From Actinomadura coerulea (GTDB taxonomy: Bacteria > Actinomycetota > Actinomycetes > Streptosporangiales > Streptosporangiaceae), in the NCBI RefSeq assembly GCF_014208105.1, contig NZ_JACHMQ010000001.1:6200001-6264000 (forward strand): DNA of 64,000 nt, given 5' to 3'. A model generated the notes under the pieces. The model ran no database searches. It saw nothing but the letters and a program-made list of their open reading frames with translations, and was not told the DNA's origin. A program made the translations under genes and the position numbers. Below, piece after piece: positions 25,201 to 33,912 of the stretch; the stretch's first letter is position 1, and each line of letters starts with the position of its first letter.

Positions 25201-26160
25201 ATGCGGTACCACTCCTGGACCACCGGCGACACCGACGCCTGGCGCGATCTCAGCAACAGCATCCTGCCGATGGACCACAGCTTCCGGAACCCGGGGAGCT
25301 GGCGCGCGGACCTCACCGTCCAGGAGAGCGGCAGCTACCGGCTGATGCGCTGGGACCAGCGCGGGGACCGGATCGCCGCCCGGACGCCGTCGCACGTCCG
25401 CAGGGTCCCTGGCGACGAGCACTACTGGATCGTGATGCCGCAGCAGGGCGTCTACACCGTCAGGCACGGCCAGGACGAGACTCGGACCCCGCCGGGGCGC
25501 GCCTCCGTCATGGGGATGGACGAGTCCTGCTGGCTCTCCGTCCCGCAGTCCCAGGCGTACGCGTTCCAGGTCCCGCGCTCCGAACTCGACAACCACCTCG
25601 ACTCGCCGGCACCGCTGCGTCTCGTCCTGGACCTGAACACCGGTCTCGGCCGCATCCTCGGCGCCCTGATGGAAAGCACGCATGCCGAACAGGACACGCT
25701 GTCCGCCCACGAATTCCACGCGGTATGCGATCGGATGACCGAGCTGTTCTGCATGATCGCCGTCAGGGAGACGCGTCCGCCGGACGCCCACCTCACCGAC
25801 GTCGCACGACTCGTCCGCGAATACGTGCGGCACAACCTCGGCACCGGCAAGCTTCCGCTCGCCGCCGCGGCCCGCGCGCTCGGCTGGTCGCCGCGCCACC
25901 TGCGCAACGCCCTTCACCAGACCGGCACCACCTACCGCGACCTGCGCCTTGAGGAAACGCTGCGCGGCGCCCGGGACATCCTCCAGGATCCGGCCCAAGG
26001 CGGCCTCAGCATCAGCGACATCGCCTCCCGCGCCGGCCTCACGCCCACCTGGTTCTCCTCGGCCTTCAAAAGCCGCTACGGCGAGACCCCACGAGAATTC
26101 CGCCGCCGCAGACTCGCCGAAGACGCCGCGCGGCCCGGCACCACCAGGCCCGCCTCATAG
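25201..26160 (+). CDS. AraC-family transcriptional regulator
   Basis: A 319-residue regulator with an AraC-binding-domain-like N-terminal half (AraC_binding_2 type: YWIVMPQQGVYTVRHGQ near 80-96) and a C-terminal AraC double helix-turn-helix (about 205-305: LPLAAAARALGWSPRHLRNAL, ISDIASRAGLTPTWFSSAFKSRYGETPREFRRRRL in two parts). AGCGGAGGTAGG precedes the ATG at 25201. It is divergent from the P450 gene, a likely target. Its last six codons overlap, on the opposite strand, the remnant of a LuxR gene (26142-26225), so its natural C terminus may have been altered there. Confidence 0.9.
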   Translation: MRYHSWTTGDTDAWRDLSNSILPMDHSFRNPGSWRADLTVQESGSYRLMRWDQRGDRIAARTPSHVRRVPGDEHYWIVMPQQGVYTVRHGQDETRTPPGRASVMGMDESCWLSVPQSQAYAFQVPRSELDNHLDSPAPLRLVLDLNTGLGRILGALMESTHAEQDTLSAHEFHAVCDRMTELFCMIAVRETRPPDAHLTDVARLVREYVRHNLGTGKLPLAAAARALGWSPRHLRNALHQTGTTYRDLRLEETLRGARDILQDPAQGGLSISDIASRAGLTPTWFSSAFKSRYGETPREFRRRRLAEDAARPGTTRPAS

Positions 26161-26225
26161 GCCGCGATCACCGCCTGGATGCGGTCGCGGAGGCCGAGCT
26201 TGGCGAGGACGGTGCTGACGTTTAC
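26142..26225 (-). pseudogene. Remnant of a LuxR-type response regulator C terminus
   Basis: About 28 codons on the minus strand read STVLAKLGLRDRIQAVIAAY. This is the last two helices of a NarL/LuxR DNA-binding domain, closely like the end of the intact regulator just upstream (RILTKLDLRDRVQAVVYAY). Nothing of the receiver or the first helices remains. It lies 124 bp downstream of the intact response-regulator stop on the same strand, as expected for a decayed tandem copy. No start codon or ribosome site fits. Confidence 0.65.
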
Positions 26226-26348
26226 CCTCCGTCGAGGGAGGGATCTACCGGTCCTGATCCGGGCGCACCGCCGTCCCGAGCCCACGTCCCGCACCGTCGG
26301 CTCCCGAACCGGCCGCCCGCGCCGGGGGCCGAGGGGCGGGGCGTCTGG

Positions 26349-27008
26349 TCAGGTCACCAGGCCCCGGCGGTAGGCGTAGACCACCGCTTGGACGCGGTCG
26401 CGCAGGTCGAGTTTGGTGAGGATGCGGGAGACGTACGTCTTGACGGTCTCCTGGCTGAGTACGAGAGTCGCGGCGATCTCGCTGTTGGACAGGCCGTCGG
26501 CCATGAGGCGCAGCACGTCCATCTCGCGGGGGGTCAGCGCGTCGTCGGCCGGCGTTCCCTCGACGGGACGGATCCGCGCCGCGTACCTGCCGACCAGCTG
26601 CCGCGTCACCTCGGGCGCCAGCAGCGCGGCGCCGGCCGCGACGGTCCTGATGCCGTGCAGCAGCTGCGCCGGCGGGGCGTCCTTGAGCAGGAAGCCGCTC
26701 GCTCCCGCGCGCAGCGCCTGGTAGACGTACTCGTCCAGGTTGAACGTGGTCACCACGAGCACCTTGACGGGGTCGGCCACCCCTGCGCCGGCCAGCAGGC
26801 GGGTCGCCTCGATGCCGTCGAGGACCGGCATCCGGACGTCCATCACCACCATGTCCGGGACGAGCCGGCGGGCGAGGTCGACGGCGGCGCGGCCGTCGCC
26901 GCACTCGCCCACCACCTCCAGGTCGGGCTGCGCGTCGATGATCGTCGCGAATCCGGTGCGGATCAGCGCCTGGTCGTCGGCGACCAGGACCCGGACCGGC
27001 GTGCTCAC
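26349..27008 (-). CDS. NarL/LuxR-type response regulator
   Basis: A 219-residue two-component regulator. The receiver domain has acidic residues Asp11-Asp12, phosphoacceptor Asp57 (VVMDVRMP) and the conserved Lys near 106 (GFLLKDAPP). The C-terminal LuxR helix-turn-helix (about 150-212) reads LTPREMDVLRLMADGLSNSE, then LSQETVKTYVSRILTKLDLR. The GTG at 27008 overlaps the kinase stop by 4 nt (GTGA), giving translational coupling. It is the third gene of a protease-kinase-regulator unit. Confidence 0.95.
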   Translation of the reverse strand: MSTPVRVLVADDQALIRTGFATIIDAQPDLEVVGECGDGRAAVDLARRLVPDMVVMDVRMPVLDGIEATRLLAGAGVADPVKVLVVTTFNLDEYVYQALRAGASGFLLKDAPPAQLLHGIRTVAAGAALLAPEVTRQLVGRYAARIRPVEGTPADDALTPREMDVLRLMADGLSNSEIAATLVLSQETVKTYVSRILTKLDLRDRVQAVVYAYRRGLVT

Positions 27009-28159
27009 GAGGGACTCCCCGAAGGGATGCGGGCCCGCACGACGAAGCCGCCGTCCGGCCGCGGGTCCGCGGTGAAGTCGCCGCCGAGGGCGCCGACCCG
27101 GTCGCGGAGCCCGGCGAGCCCCCGCCCGCTCCCGCCCGGGGACGCGGCCGGCGCCCCGGAGGCGTCGGTGCCGACCTCCACGCTGATCTCCTTGTCGCGG
27201 TACTGCACCCGCACCACGGTACGGCTGCCGTGGGCGTATTTGAGGGCGTTCGTCAGGGACTCCTGCACGACCCGGTAGGCCACGACCTCGGCGCTGCCGG
27301 CCGTCTCCGCCGGCTCGCCCGCCGCGGTGAACTCGATCGGCTGCCCGGCCCGGCGCGTCTGCTCCACGAGCGCGGGAAGCTCCCCGACGGACGGCATCCT
27401 GGCGTCGGTCCCGTGGTCGGGGTTGAGCAGGTCGAGCAGATGCCGCAGGTCGGCGATGGCCCGCCTGCCGGTGTCGCCGACCGCGCTCAGGGTCTCGTCG
27501 AGGCGGTCGGGGGCGGCGGTCAGGTACTTCGCCGCCTCCACCTGGACGACCATCGCCGTCACGTGGTGGGTCACGACGTCGTGGAGCTCGCGGGCGATGC
27601 GGGTGCGTTCGGCCGCCCGGGTGGCCTCCGCGACGCGGCGCCGGCGTTCCGACTCGACGGCGCGGGTGGAGCGCAGCCACGCCCCGACGCCCCACGCGAA
27701 GACGGCGCCCAGGTAGAACGTGGCGAAGCCGTCCAGGCCTTCGGGGGAGCCGATCCGGTCGAGCGCGACCGCCAGCGGCACGTACGCCGCGGAGAGGCCC
27801 GCCGCGATGGCGTACCGGCGGCGCTCCAGGTGGGCGCCCGCGCTCACCAGCGCGAACGCCAGGGCGCTGCCCGTGAACGAGTGGTAGGCGCGGAGCTGCT
27901 CGGCGGCGAACCCGAGCGACACGAGCACGATGCTGAGGGCCGGCCAGCGCCGGCGCACGGCGAGCGGGAGGCAGGTCAGGAGCATCACCGGGACGGCCAG
28001 CGCGTCGAACGGGCGGGCCGGAAGGTCGCCCACCTGCGTCCCGTGGGCCTGGAGCGCCGGGACGAACGACCCGGCCAGCAGCAGGAGCGGGAACGGCAGG
28101 TCCCGCACCGTGACGTCCAGCCGCCGCCACAGCTCCCGGCCCCGGCGGATGTCGATCAC
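27005..28159 (-). CDS. Sensor histidine kinase (HisKA_3 family)
   Basis: A 384-residue membrane kinase, partner of the regulator downstream. Four to six membrane helices occupy residues about 20-165. The dimerisation/phosphoacceptor helix holds His193 in ARELHDVVTHH. The ATPase domain spans about 275-380, with VVQESLTNALKYAHG (N box) and SGRGLAGLRDRVGALGGDF (G box). There is no large extracellular sensor, so it probably senses the membrane. The GTG at 28159 overlaps the CPBP stop in a GTGA, and its own stop overlaps the next start the same way. Confidence 0.95.
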   Translation of the reverse strand: MIDIRRGRELWRRLDVTVRDLPFPLLLLAGSFVPALQAHGTQVGDLPARPFDALAVPVMLLTCLPLAVRRRWPALSIVLVSLGFAAEQLRAYHSFTGSALAFALVSAGAHLERRRYAIAAGLSAAYVPLAVALDRIGSPEGLDGFATFYLGAVFAWGVGAWLRSTRAVESERRRRVAEATRAAERTRIARELHDVVTHHVTAMVVQVEAAKYLTAAPDRLDETLSAVGDTGRRAIADLRHLLDLLNPDHGTDARMPSVGELPALVEQTRRAGQPIEFTAAGEPAETAGSAEVVAYRVVQESLTNALKYAHGSRTVVRVQYRDKEISVEVGTDASGAPAASPGGSGRGLAGLRDRVGALGGDFTADPRPDGGFVVRARIPSGSPS

Positions 28160-28989
28160 TGGGCGAGCGTAGCGGCGGCGGGGGCGCGGGATCCCCGCTT
28201 CCGGCGGACGATGGTGCCGCGCCGGCGCGCCAGCCACATGAACACGATCGTCAGGACCACTCCCGCGCCGACCGCGTACAGGCTCGCCTCCGGGCCGAAC
28301 TCGCCGCCGCTGAGGAGGGTCGGGCCCGAGGTGACGCCGTCGAGCAGCCCGTCCGGGGCGTCCTTGCCGGAGACGTCGGTGCCGAAGATCCCGGCCCCGG
28401 CGAAGTTCCAGGCGAAGTGCAGGCCGATCGGCACCCAGAGGTTGCGGGTGGCCACGTAGGCGGCGGCGAGCATGCCGCCCGCCTCGACGGCGATGGCGAG
28501 CGCGCTCCACAGGTCGGCGTTCGGGTTGGGCAGGTGCATCAGGCCGAACACCAGGCCGGTCAGTGCCAGCGCCGCCCAGGTGCCGGTGCGCTCCTCGATG
28601 ATCCGGAACAGGACGCCGCGGAACATCACCTCCTCCGACACCGCCGCGGCGGCCATGAAGCCGAGAAGAGCGACCGCGCCGGTCGCGGAGCCGATCCCGT
28701 CGACCCGGTAGTGGCCGAGGAACGCGATGTTCACGATGACGGCGGCGAACATCGCGAAACCGATCAGCATCCCGCGGGTGAGGGCGCCGGCGGCGCCCTT
28801 CAACGCCAGCTCCGTGGGCTCACGGCGCTCGGTCCGCCGCACCACCCAGCGGTAGGTGTACAGGCTGACCAGCGCCGCCGCGGCGCCGAGGACGAGCGTG
28901 AGGACCGGGTTCCACTGCGCGCCGTTGACGCCCGCGCCGCCGGCGGCGGCGACCACGGCGACGACCACGAGCTGCTTCAGCAGTCGCAT
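28156..28989 (-). CDS. CPBP-family intramembrane glutamic protease
   Basis: A 277-residue integral membrane protease (Abi/Rce1 type) with about seven helices. The catalytic motifs are all present: EExxxR as SEEVMFRG (Glu119, Glu120, Arg124), FxxxH as FGLMH (His152) and HxxxN as HFAWN (His191, Asn195). It is the first gene of a unit with the kinase and response regulator, with 4-nt overlaps at each junction. The protease may therefore process or protect the system's signal, or be the stress-linked target. That link is inferred from gene order. Confidence 0.93.
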   Translation of the reverse strand: MRLLKQLVVVAVVAAAGGAGVNGAQWNPVLTLVLGAAAALVSLYTYRWVVRRTERREPTELALKGAAGALTRGMLIGFAMFAAVIVNIAFLGHYRVDGIGSATGAVALLGFMAAAAVSEEVMFRGVLFRIIEERTGTWAALALTGLVFGLMHLPNPNADLWSALAIAVEAGGMLAAAYVATRNLWVPIGLHFAWNFAGAGIFGTDVSGKDAPDGLLDGVTSGPTLLSGGEFGPEASLYAVGAGVVLTIVFMWLARRRGTIVRRKRGSRAPAAATLAQ

Positions 28990-29279
28990 GTTGACTCCTT
29001 CGGGGGTGCCGCGGCCGTGGTGCCGCGGCGTCGCCGAAACGCTAGGGATCCACCCCCTGCCGGATCTTCACCGTGCGGTGGACACCTGCGGGTAGCTCGC
29101 ACGGGGGACAGGCGCCGCGCGGCCACGTCGGCGGAAGCCGGCCTTATGGAAACTTCATCGGTGTTCGCCCGCGGACACCGATGTTTCCGAAATCGCGTGA
29201 TCGTTTCAGCGCCCGCGAAATGGTTCGCGCCGCCCGGACCGTCTGGGGCAGCATGGGAGCGCGGCGGCGTGGAGGGCGG

Positions 29280-31145
29280 GTGGCTGTGTCAAAAGCACGA
29301 GGCGGCTCAAGGGACGGCAGGTCGGCCCGGCAACGAGCGGTCATGCTGGCCCTGCGCTTTTACTGCGGCGTGCTGCGCCGCCAGTGGCGCATCTCGCTTC
29401 CGGCGACGATTCTGCCGGCGCTCGGAAATACCTGTCTGTTCTACCTGACGCCGCTGATGGTGGCCGCCCTGGTGGGACACCTGGCCGAAGGCGGGGAAAG
29501 CGATCTCGCCGCCCTCCTGCCCTACGTTCTGGGATTCGCCGGCCTGATGGCGGCGGGCGAGGCGCTGTGGCGAGTGGGCCTGCACTTCCTCAACCGGACG
29601 AACAGCCGGGGTATCGAATGGCTCGCCAACACCGGCATGGACGAGTTGCTCGCCAAAGACGCCGCGTTTTTTCATGACAACTTCGCCGGTTCGCTGACCA
29701 AACGGATACTGAGCTTCTGCGGCGGTTTCGAAAGTTTCGCCGACACCCTCACTTTCTCGGTCGTGGCCAACCTGATCCCGCTGTCCTTCGCCTCGGTGAT
29801 CCTTTGGCGGTACCACCCGCTCCTGGTCGTCGTCCTCCTGGGCCTGATCGTCTTCACCGCCTTCCTCGTCGTCCCGTTCATCCGCCGCAGGCAGGCGCTG
29901 GTGGACAGGCGCGAGGCGGCGAAGGTGAGGGTCTCGGGCCACATCGCCGACGTGCTGACCAACATGGAGACGGTCCGCGCGTTCGCCGCCGAGGAGCGGG
30001 AGGCCGCCGAGTTCCGCGGCCGGGTCGCCGAGCAGAACCGCCTGGCACTGCGCTCCTGGGACTACGCCAACCTGCGGGTCGACACGATCGTCGCTCCGAT
30101 GTCGATCCTGACCAGCGCCCTGGGGCTGCTCGTCGCGGTGGCGCTTCGGGGCGGGCTCGGTGTGGAGGCGATCGTGGTGACGTTCTCCTACTACACCAAC
30201 GCGACACGGATCATGTTCGAGTTCAACCAGATCTACCGGCGGATGGAGAGCACGCTCACCGAGAGCGCCCAGTTCACCGAGCTGCTCCTGGCGCCGCCGA
30301 CCGTCGTGGATCCGCCCGACCCGCGGCCGTTGCGTCCGGCCGACGCCTCGGTCCGCTTCGAGCGGGTGCTCTTCGCCCACGGCGGCGGCCCGCCCCTGTT
30401 CGAGGGACTCGATCTGGAGATCCCCAGCGGCGCCAAGATCGGCCTGGTGGGACGGTCCGGAGGCGGCAAGACCACCCTCTCCCGGCTGCTGCTGCGCCTC
30501 ATGGACGTCGACGGCGGACGGATCCTCGTCGGCGGCCAGGACATCGCGCGGCTGCGCCAGAGCGATCTGCGCAGCATGATCGCGTACGTCCCCCAGGAGC
30601 CCGCGATGTTCCACCGGTCGGTGCACGACAACATCGCCTTCGCCCGGCCGGGCGCCACCGAGGCCGAGATCCTCCGAGCCGCGCGGGCGGCGCACGTCAC
30701 CGAGTTCGTCGAGACCCTCCCGGACGGGTTCGGAACGCTGGTCGGCGAGCGAGGCGTCAAGCTCTCCGGCGGCCAGCGGCAGCGCATCGCCCTCGCCCGC
30801 GCCATCCTGCGGGACGCCCCGATCCTCCTCCTCGACGAGGCGACCAGCGCGCTGGACTCCGAAAGCGAACTGCTCATCCAGGAGGCACTGTGGCACCTGA
30901 TGCGCGACCGCACCGCACTGGTCGTCGCGCACCGTCTGAGCACGGTCGTCCGCATGGACCGCCTGGTGGTCCTCGACCGCGGCAGGGTCCTCGAAGAGGG
31001 TTCCCACGGGGAACTCCTCCAGTCTGAGGGCGCTTACGCCCGTCTCTGGCACCACCAGTCCGGCGGCTTCCTCACCACCGAAGCCGCCCCGGACGCCCTG
31101 CCCGCCGCCCAGCGCGACCAGGACTCCCAACCGGTGACCGGCTGA
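29280..31145 (+). CDS. ABC transporter half-molecule, fused permease and ATPase (ABCB/MsbA type)
   Basis: About 621 residues. The N-terminal six-helix membrane domain spans about 25-330. The C-terminal ATPase has Walker A GRSGGGKTT, Q loop YVPQEP, signature LSGGQRQ, Walker B ILLLDEATSALD and H loop VVAHRLST. All catalytic motifs are intact, so it should work as a homodimeric exporter, or with a partner not seen here. Starts at GTG 29280, GTG 29286 and ATG 29254 are possible; GGAGG at 29271-29275 favours one of the two GTGs. It is divergent from the CPBP operon. The substrate is unknown. Confidence 0.92.
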   Translation: MAVSKARGGSRDGRSARQRAVMLALRFYCGVLRRQWRISLPATILPALGNTCLFYLTPLMVAALVGHLAEGGESDLAALLPYVLGFAGLMAAGEALWRVGLHFLNRTNSRGIEWLANTGMDELLAKDAAFFHDNFAGSLTKRILSFCGGFESFADTLTFSVVANLIPLSFASVILWRYHPLLVVVLLGLIVFTAFLVVPFIRRRQALVDRREAAKVRVSGHIADVLTNMETVRAFAAEEREAAEFRGRVAEQNRLALRSWDYANLRVDTIVAPMSILTSALGLLVAVALRGGLGVEAIVVTFSYYTNATRIMFEFNQIYRRMESTLTESAQFTELLLAPPTVVDPPDPRPLRPADASVRFERVLFAHGGGPPLFEGLDLEIPSGAKIGLVGRSGGGKTTLSRLLLRLMDVDGGRILVGGQDIARLRQSDLRSMIAYVPQEPAMFHRSVHDNIAFARPGATEAEILRAARAAHVTEFVETLPDGFGTLVGERGVKLSGGQRQRIALARAILRDAPILLLDEATSALDSESELLIQEALWHLMRDRTALVVAHRLSTVVRMDRLVVLDRGRVLEEGSHGELLQSEGAYARLWHHQSGGFLTTEAAPDALPAAQRDQDSQPVTG

Positions 31146-31236
31146 GTGGGGTGCCGGCCACCTGGCTGAGCCCCGCGACCGGGCGGCGAGACAAGCAGGA
31201 CGTTCCGACCGCCGCGGGCCGGGTGGACGCGCGGGC

Positions 31237-31512
31237 TCAGCCGGTGTCCTCGACGCCGAGTGCCTGCACGATTCCCTTGGCCACCGACGTGATGATCCCG
31301 GGGTAGTAGAAGACGACCGCGATCACGATGCTGAGCACGATGAACTGAATGAACCGCGTGATCTCCCGGGTGAACAGGAAGAACAGGGCCACGATCCCGA
31401 TGATGACCAGGAACAGCGGCCCGAAGATATTGCGCAGCCAGTCGGCCAGCTGCTGGGTGTTCGGGTCGTCTTTCGCGGCCAGAATCACGGCCGCCTTCAC
31501 GCTGTGCATCAT
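31237..31512 (-). CDS. Small two-helix membrane protein
   Basis: A 91-residue protein with membrane helices at about 30-48 (FGPLFLVIIGIVALFFLF) and 55-75 (FIQFIVLSIVIAVVFYY). The N terminus is hydrophilic with a NTQQLADWLR segment, and the last 15 residues are amphipathic. GGGAG lies upstream of the ATG pair at 31507-31512. The layout resembles small VirB2/TrbC-like or Tcp-type subunits found beside conjugation ATPases, but no conjugation gene adjoins it here, so that is only a resemblance. Function unknown. Confidence 0.75.
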   Translation of the reverse strand: MMHSVKAAVILAAKDDPNTQQLADWLRNIFGPLFLVIIGIVALFFLFTREITRFIQFIVLSIVIAVVFYYPGIITSVAKGIVQALGVEDTG

Positions 31513-32032
31513 GTCGTCTCTGCTCCCTGCCCGGCTCCTGTGATCGCTACCATCTCACGCGGCCAGGGTCCCCACCGCGCAACCGGTCCGCGTTGTCCTC
31601 CGGCGCTCGACGGGGCCTTGCCGCACGGCCGCCGGGCGGGGTCTCGGGCCGCGATCGGGTGCTCATGATGACGTGTTCGCTCGCGTCCCCGGCGACCGTG
31701 CCGGGCGGCGGCGGCGCCTACCGCGCCCGCACCGTCGGGTCGTCTCGCCACCGTCGAGCCATTGTCCGATCCTCTCGCGTGTCCCGGACCCATTGTGCGC
31801 CGTTGGCCGTTTCCGGCAAAGGGCGCCGGCGGCCGGTCGTACGTCGCGTCATCACCCGTCAGTCGGCAACAGTAGCCGCGGTCGGCGCGGACGCGCCCCG
31901 GCCGAATCCGTCGCCGGGCCGGAGCGTTGCCGGCACGCTGCGGCAATGCCCGCCGCGATCCTCGAACGGGCCGGCGTCGATGTCGGTCGCTCATGGCAGG
32001 AAGGACGGGACGACAGTCGGTAGGGTCACGCA
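31513..32032. other. 520-bp gap between divergent genes, no gene seen
   Basis: Open frames exist on both strands but show no recognisable domain and no codon preference. The right end holds the leaderless-type -10 of the next gene at 32021. Nothing else could be assigned. Confidence 0.5.
32021..32026 (+). promoter_or_regulatory. -10 hexamer TAGGGT for a leaderless transcript
   Basis: TAGGGT is followed by exactly 6 nt and the ATG at 32033. With no ribosome site in that space, the gene is probably transcribed from its start codon. Confidence 0.55.
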
Positions 32033-32863
32033 ATGATTATCTTCGGTCCGACCGTCGACGTTCGTCCGCTTTTCCCGCGCGAGCGTCGGGCCATGCTCGA
32101 CCTGCTTCGCGCCCTGAGCCCCGCCGAGTGGGCCGTGCCTACGGTGTGCCCGGGCTGGGACGTGCACGACGTCGTCGCTCATGTGCTCAATGACTACATG
32201 CGGCGCTTGTCGGGCAGCCGCGACGGGTACGGCGGCGCGATATTCGCCGAGGACGAGACGCTTCCTGCATATCTGGCACGCACCAACGAGGAGTTCGTCC
32301 GGGCGGCCCGCCGGCTCAGCCCGCAACTGATGATCGAACTGATGGATCACCTGGGGCCGCGACTCGACGCCGTATGGGCGGCGCGGGACCTCCAGGACGC
32401 CGCCGACCTGAACGTCTTCTGGGCCGCCACCGACGTCGACAGCCCCGCCTGGCTGGACATCGGCCGCGAGTACACCGAGTTCTGGGTGCACCAGCAGCAG
32501 GTGCGCGACGCCGTCTCCGCTCCGGGCGCCGATGAACCCGATCTCATGGGCCCGGTGCTGGACGTCTTCGCGCGCGGCCTGCCGCACGCGCTGCGAGAGC
32601 ACGATCGCCCCGAAGGCCACACCGCTCACCTGGAGGTACTCGGCCCGGCAGGCGGCCGTTGGGGCGTGGTCCGCCAGGACGCACGATGGCAGATGGCCCC
32701 ACCCGTCGGGGAGCCGACCGCGCACGTCTCGATGGACCAGGACACCTTCTGGCGCCTGGCGACCAGAGGCATCACCGAGGACGAGGCCCGTCAGCGATCG
32801 AAGATGACCGGAGACGCGGAACTCACGAAGGCCATCACAGCCCTCCTCGCGGTCATCGCCTAG
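32033..32863 (+). CDS. Mycothiol-dependent maleylpyruvate isomerase-type protein (DinB superfamily)
   Basis: A 276-residue cytoplasmic four-helix-bundle protein. The N-terminal domain contains LLRALSPAEWAVPTVCPGWDVHDVVAHV in two segments (about 23-52), whose His in VVAHV is the first metal ligand, and REYTEFWVHQQQVRDA (about 144-159) with Glu and His as further ligands. A small C-terminal sterol-carrier-like domain follows. The family uses mycothiol, a thiol restricted to actinobacteria, and many members have no known substrate. A leaderless start is likely (see 32021). Confidence 0.85.
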   Translation: MIIFGPTVDVRPLFPRERRAMLDLLRALSPAEWAVPTVCPGWDVHDVVAHVLNDYMRRLSGSRDGYGGAIFAEDETLPAYLARTNEEFVRAARRLSPQLMIELMDHLGPRLDAVWAARDLQDAADLNVFWAATDVDSPAWLDIGREYTEFWVHQQQVRDAVSAPGADEPDLMGPVLDVFARGLPHALREHDRPEGHTAHLEVLGPAGGRWGVVRQDARWQMAPPVGEPTAHVSMDQDTFWRLATRGITEDEARQRSKMTGDAELTKAITALLAVIA

Positions 32864-32970
32864 GCCCAGCACCATGACGCACGACCAGTGCCACTGCTCG
32901 GGCGCGGGCCGCGCGCCGGGACGCCGCCGCCGGCGAACGTCGGGGTCAGGTCACTGAATACTGTGGAAGC

Positions 32971-33909
32971 GTGGCCTTCGAGGACCGTCTGGAAGCGCAT
33001 CGGGTCGACCTGACCGGCTACTGCTACCGCATGCTCGCCTGCGCCGCCGAGGCAGAGGACGCCGTTCAGGAGACCCTCTTCCGCGCCTGGAAGAGCGCCG
33101 ATCGCTTCGACGAGCGCAGAGCCGGTCTGCGCACCTGGCTGCACAGGATCGCCACCAACGTCTGCCTCGACATGACCCGCGGCGTCCAGCGGCGCGCGCT
33201 CGCGATGGATCTCGGCCCGTCCTCACCCGCCGGCGCTTCCCTCGGCGCGCCGTTGGAGGCCGCCGCCTTCGTGCGACCGGTCCCCGACCGGCTCGTGCTG
33301 CCCGCCGACGGCGACCCGGCCGAGCTGGCGGCCAGTCGCGAAACGATCAGGCTGGCGTTCGTCGCCGCCTTGCAGGCTCTGCCGCCGCGCCAGCGGGCCG
33401 TGCTCATCCTGCGTGAGGTGCTCTGCTGGTCGGCGGAGGAGGTGGCCGGGCTCCTCGACAGCAGCCCTGCCGCGGTCAACAGCGCCCTGCAGCGAGCACG
33501 CGCCACCATGTCCGCACGTCCCACCCCGGCCGGGAGCGGCGAGGTCGACGAGGACCTGCTCGCCCGGTACGTCAACGCGTTCACCGCCTACGACGTCGAC
33601 GGCCTGGTGTCGCTGCTCCACCAGGACGCCACCATGTCGATGCCGCCGTTCGCCTGGTGGCTCAGCGGCCGGGAGGCGATCCGGGCCGCCCTGCTGGGCG
33701 CGGCCGGTGCTTGTGCCGATGACCGGCTGGTCCGCACAGCGGCCAACGGATCGCCCGCGTTCGCGCAGTACCGGGACGGGAAAGCCTTCGGCCTGCTCAT
33801 CCTCGACTCCCGCGACGGACTGATCGCCAGTACGACGACCTACCTGGAACCGTCCCTGTTCGCGTTGTTCGGACTGCCGATGACTTCGGAGCCGCCGTCC
33901 CGTATGTAG
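32971..33909 (+). CDS. ECF sigma factor with SnoaL-like C-terminal domain (SigG-like)
   Basis: A 312-residue group IV sigma factor. Region 2 covers about 5-75 (YCYRMLACAAEAEDAVQETLFRAW in part, LRTWLHRIATNVCLDM) and region 4 about 125-180 (LPPRQRAVLILREVLCWSAEEVA). A SnoaL/NTF2-like domain covers about 195-305 (LLARYVNAFTAYDVDGLVSL). In such sigma factors the SnoaL domain tunes activity in place of a separate anti-sigma factor. It starts at GTG 32971 after GTGGAAG. The alpha/beta-hydrolase gene starts 3 bp after its stop, so the two form an operon. Confidence 0.92.
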   Translation: MAFEDRLEAHRVDLTGYCYRMLACAAEAEDAVQETLFRAWKSADRFDERRAGLRTWLHRIATNVCLDMTRGVQRRALAMDLGPSSPAGASLGAPLEAAAFVRPVPDRLVLPADGDPAELAASRETIRLAFVAALQALPPRQRAVLILREVLCWSAEEVAGLLDSSPAAVNSALQRARATMSARPTPAGSGEVDEDLLARYVNAFTAYDVDGLVSLLHQDATMSMPPFAWWLSGREAIRAALLGAAGACADDRLVRTAANGSPAFAQYRDGKAFGLLILDSRDGLIASTTTYLEPSLFALFGLPMTSEPPSRM

Positions 33910-33912
33910 TGC

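Noticed and set aside
29307..31130. 607-codon open frame opposite the ABC transporter gene
   Set aside because: The plus strand has every ABC motif; the reverse frame has none.
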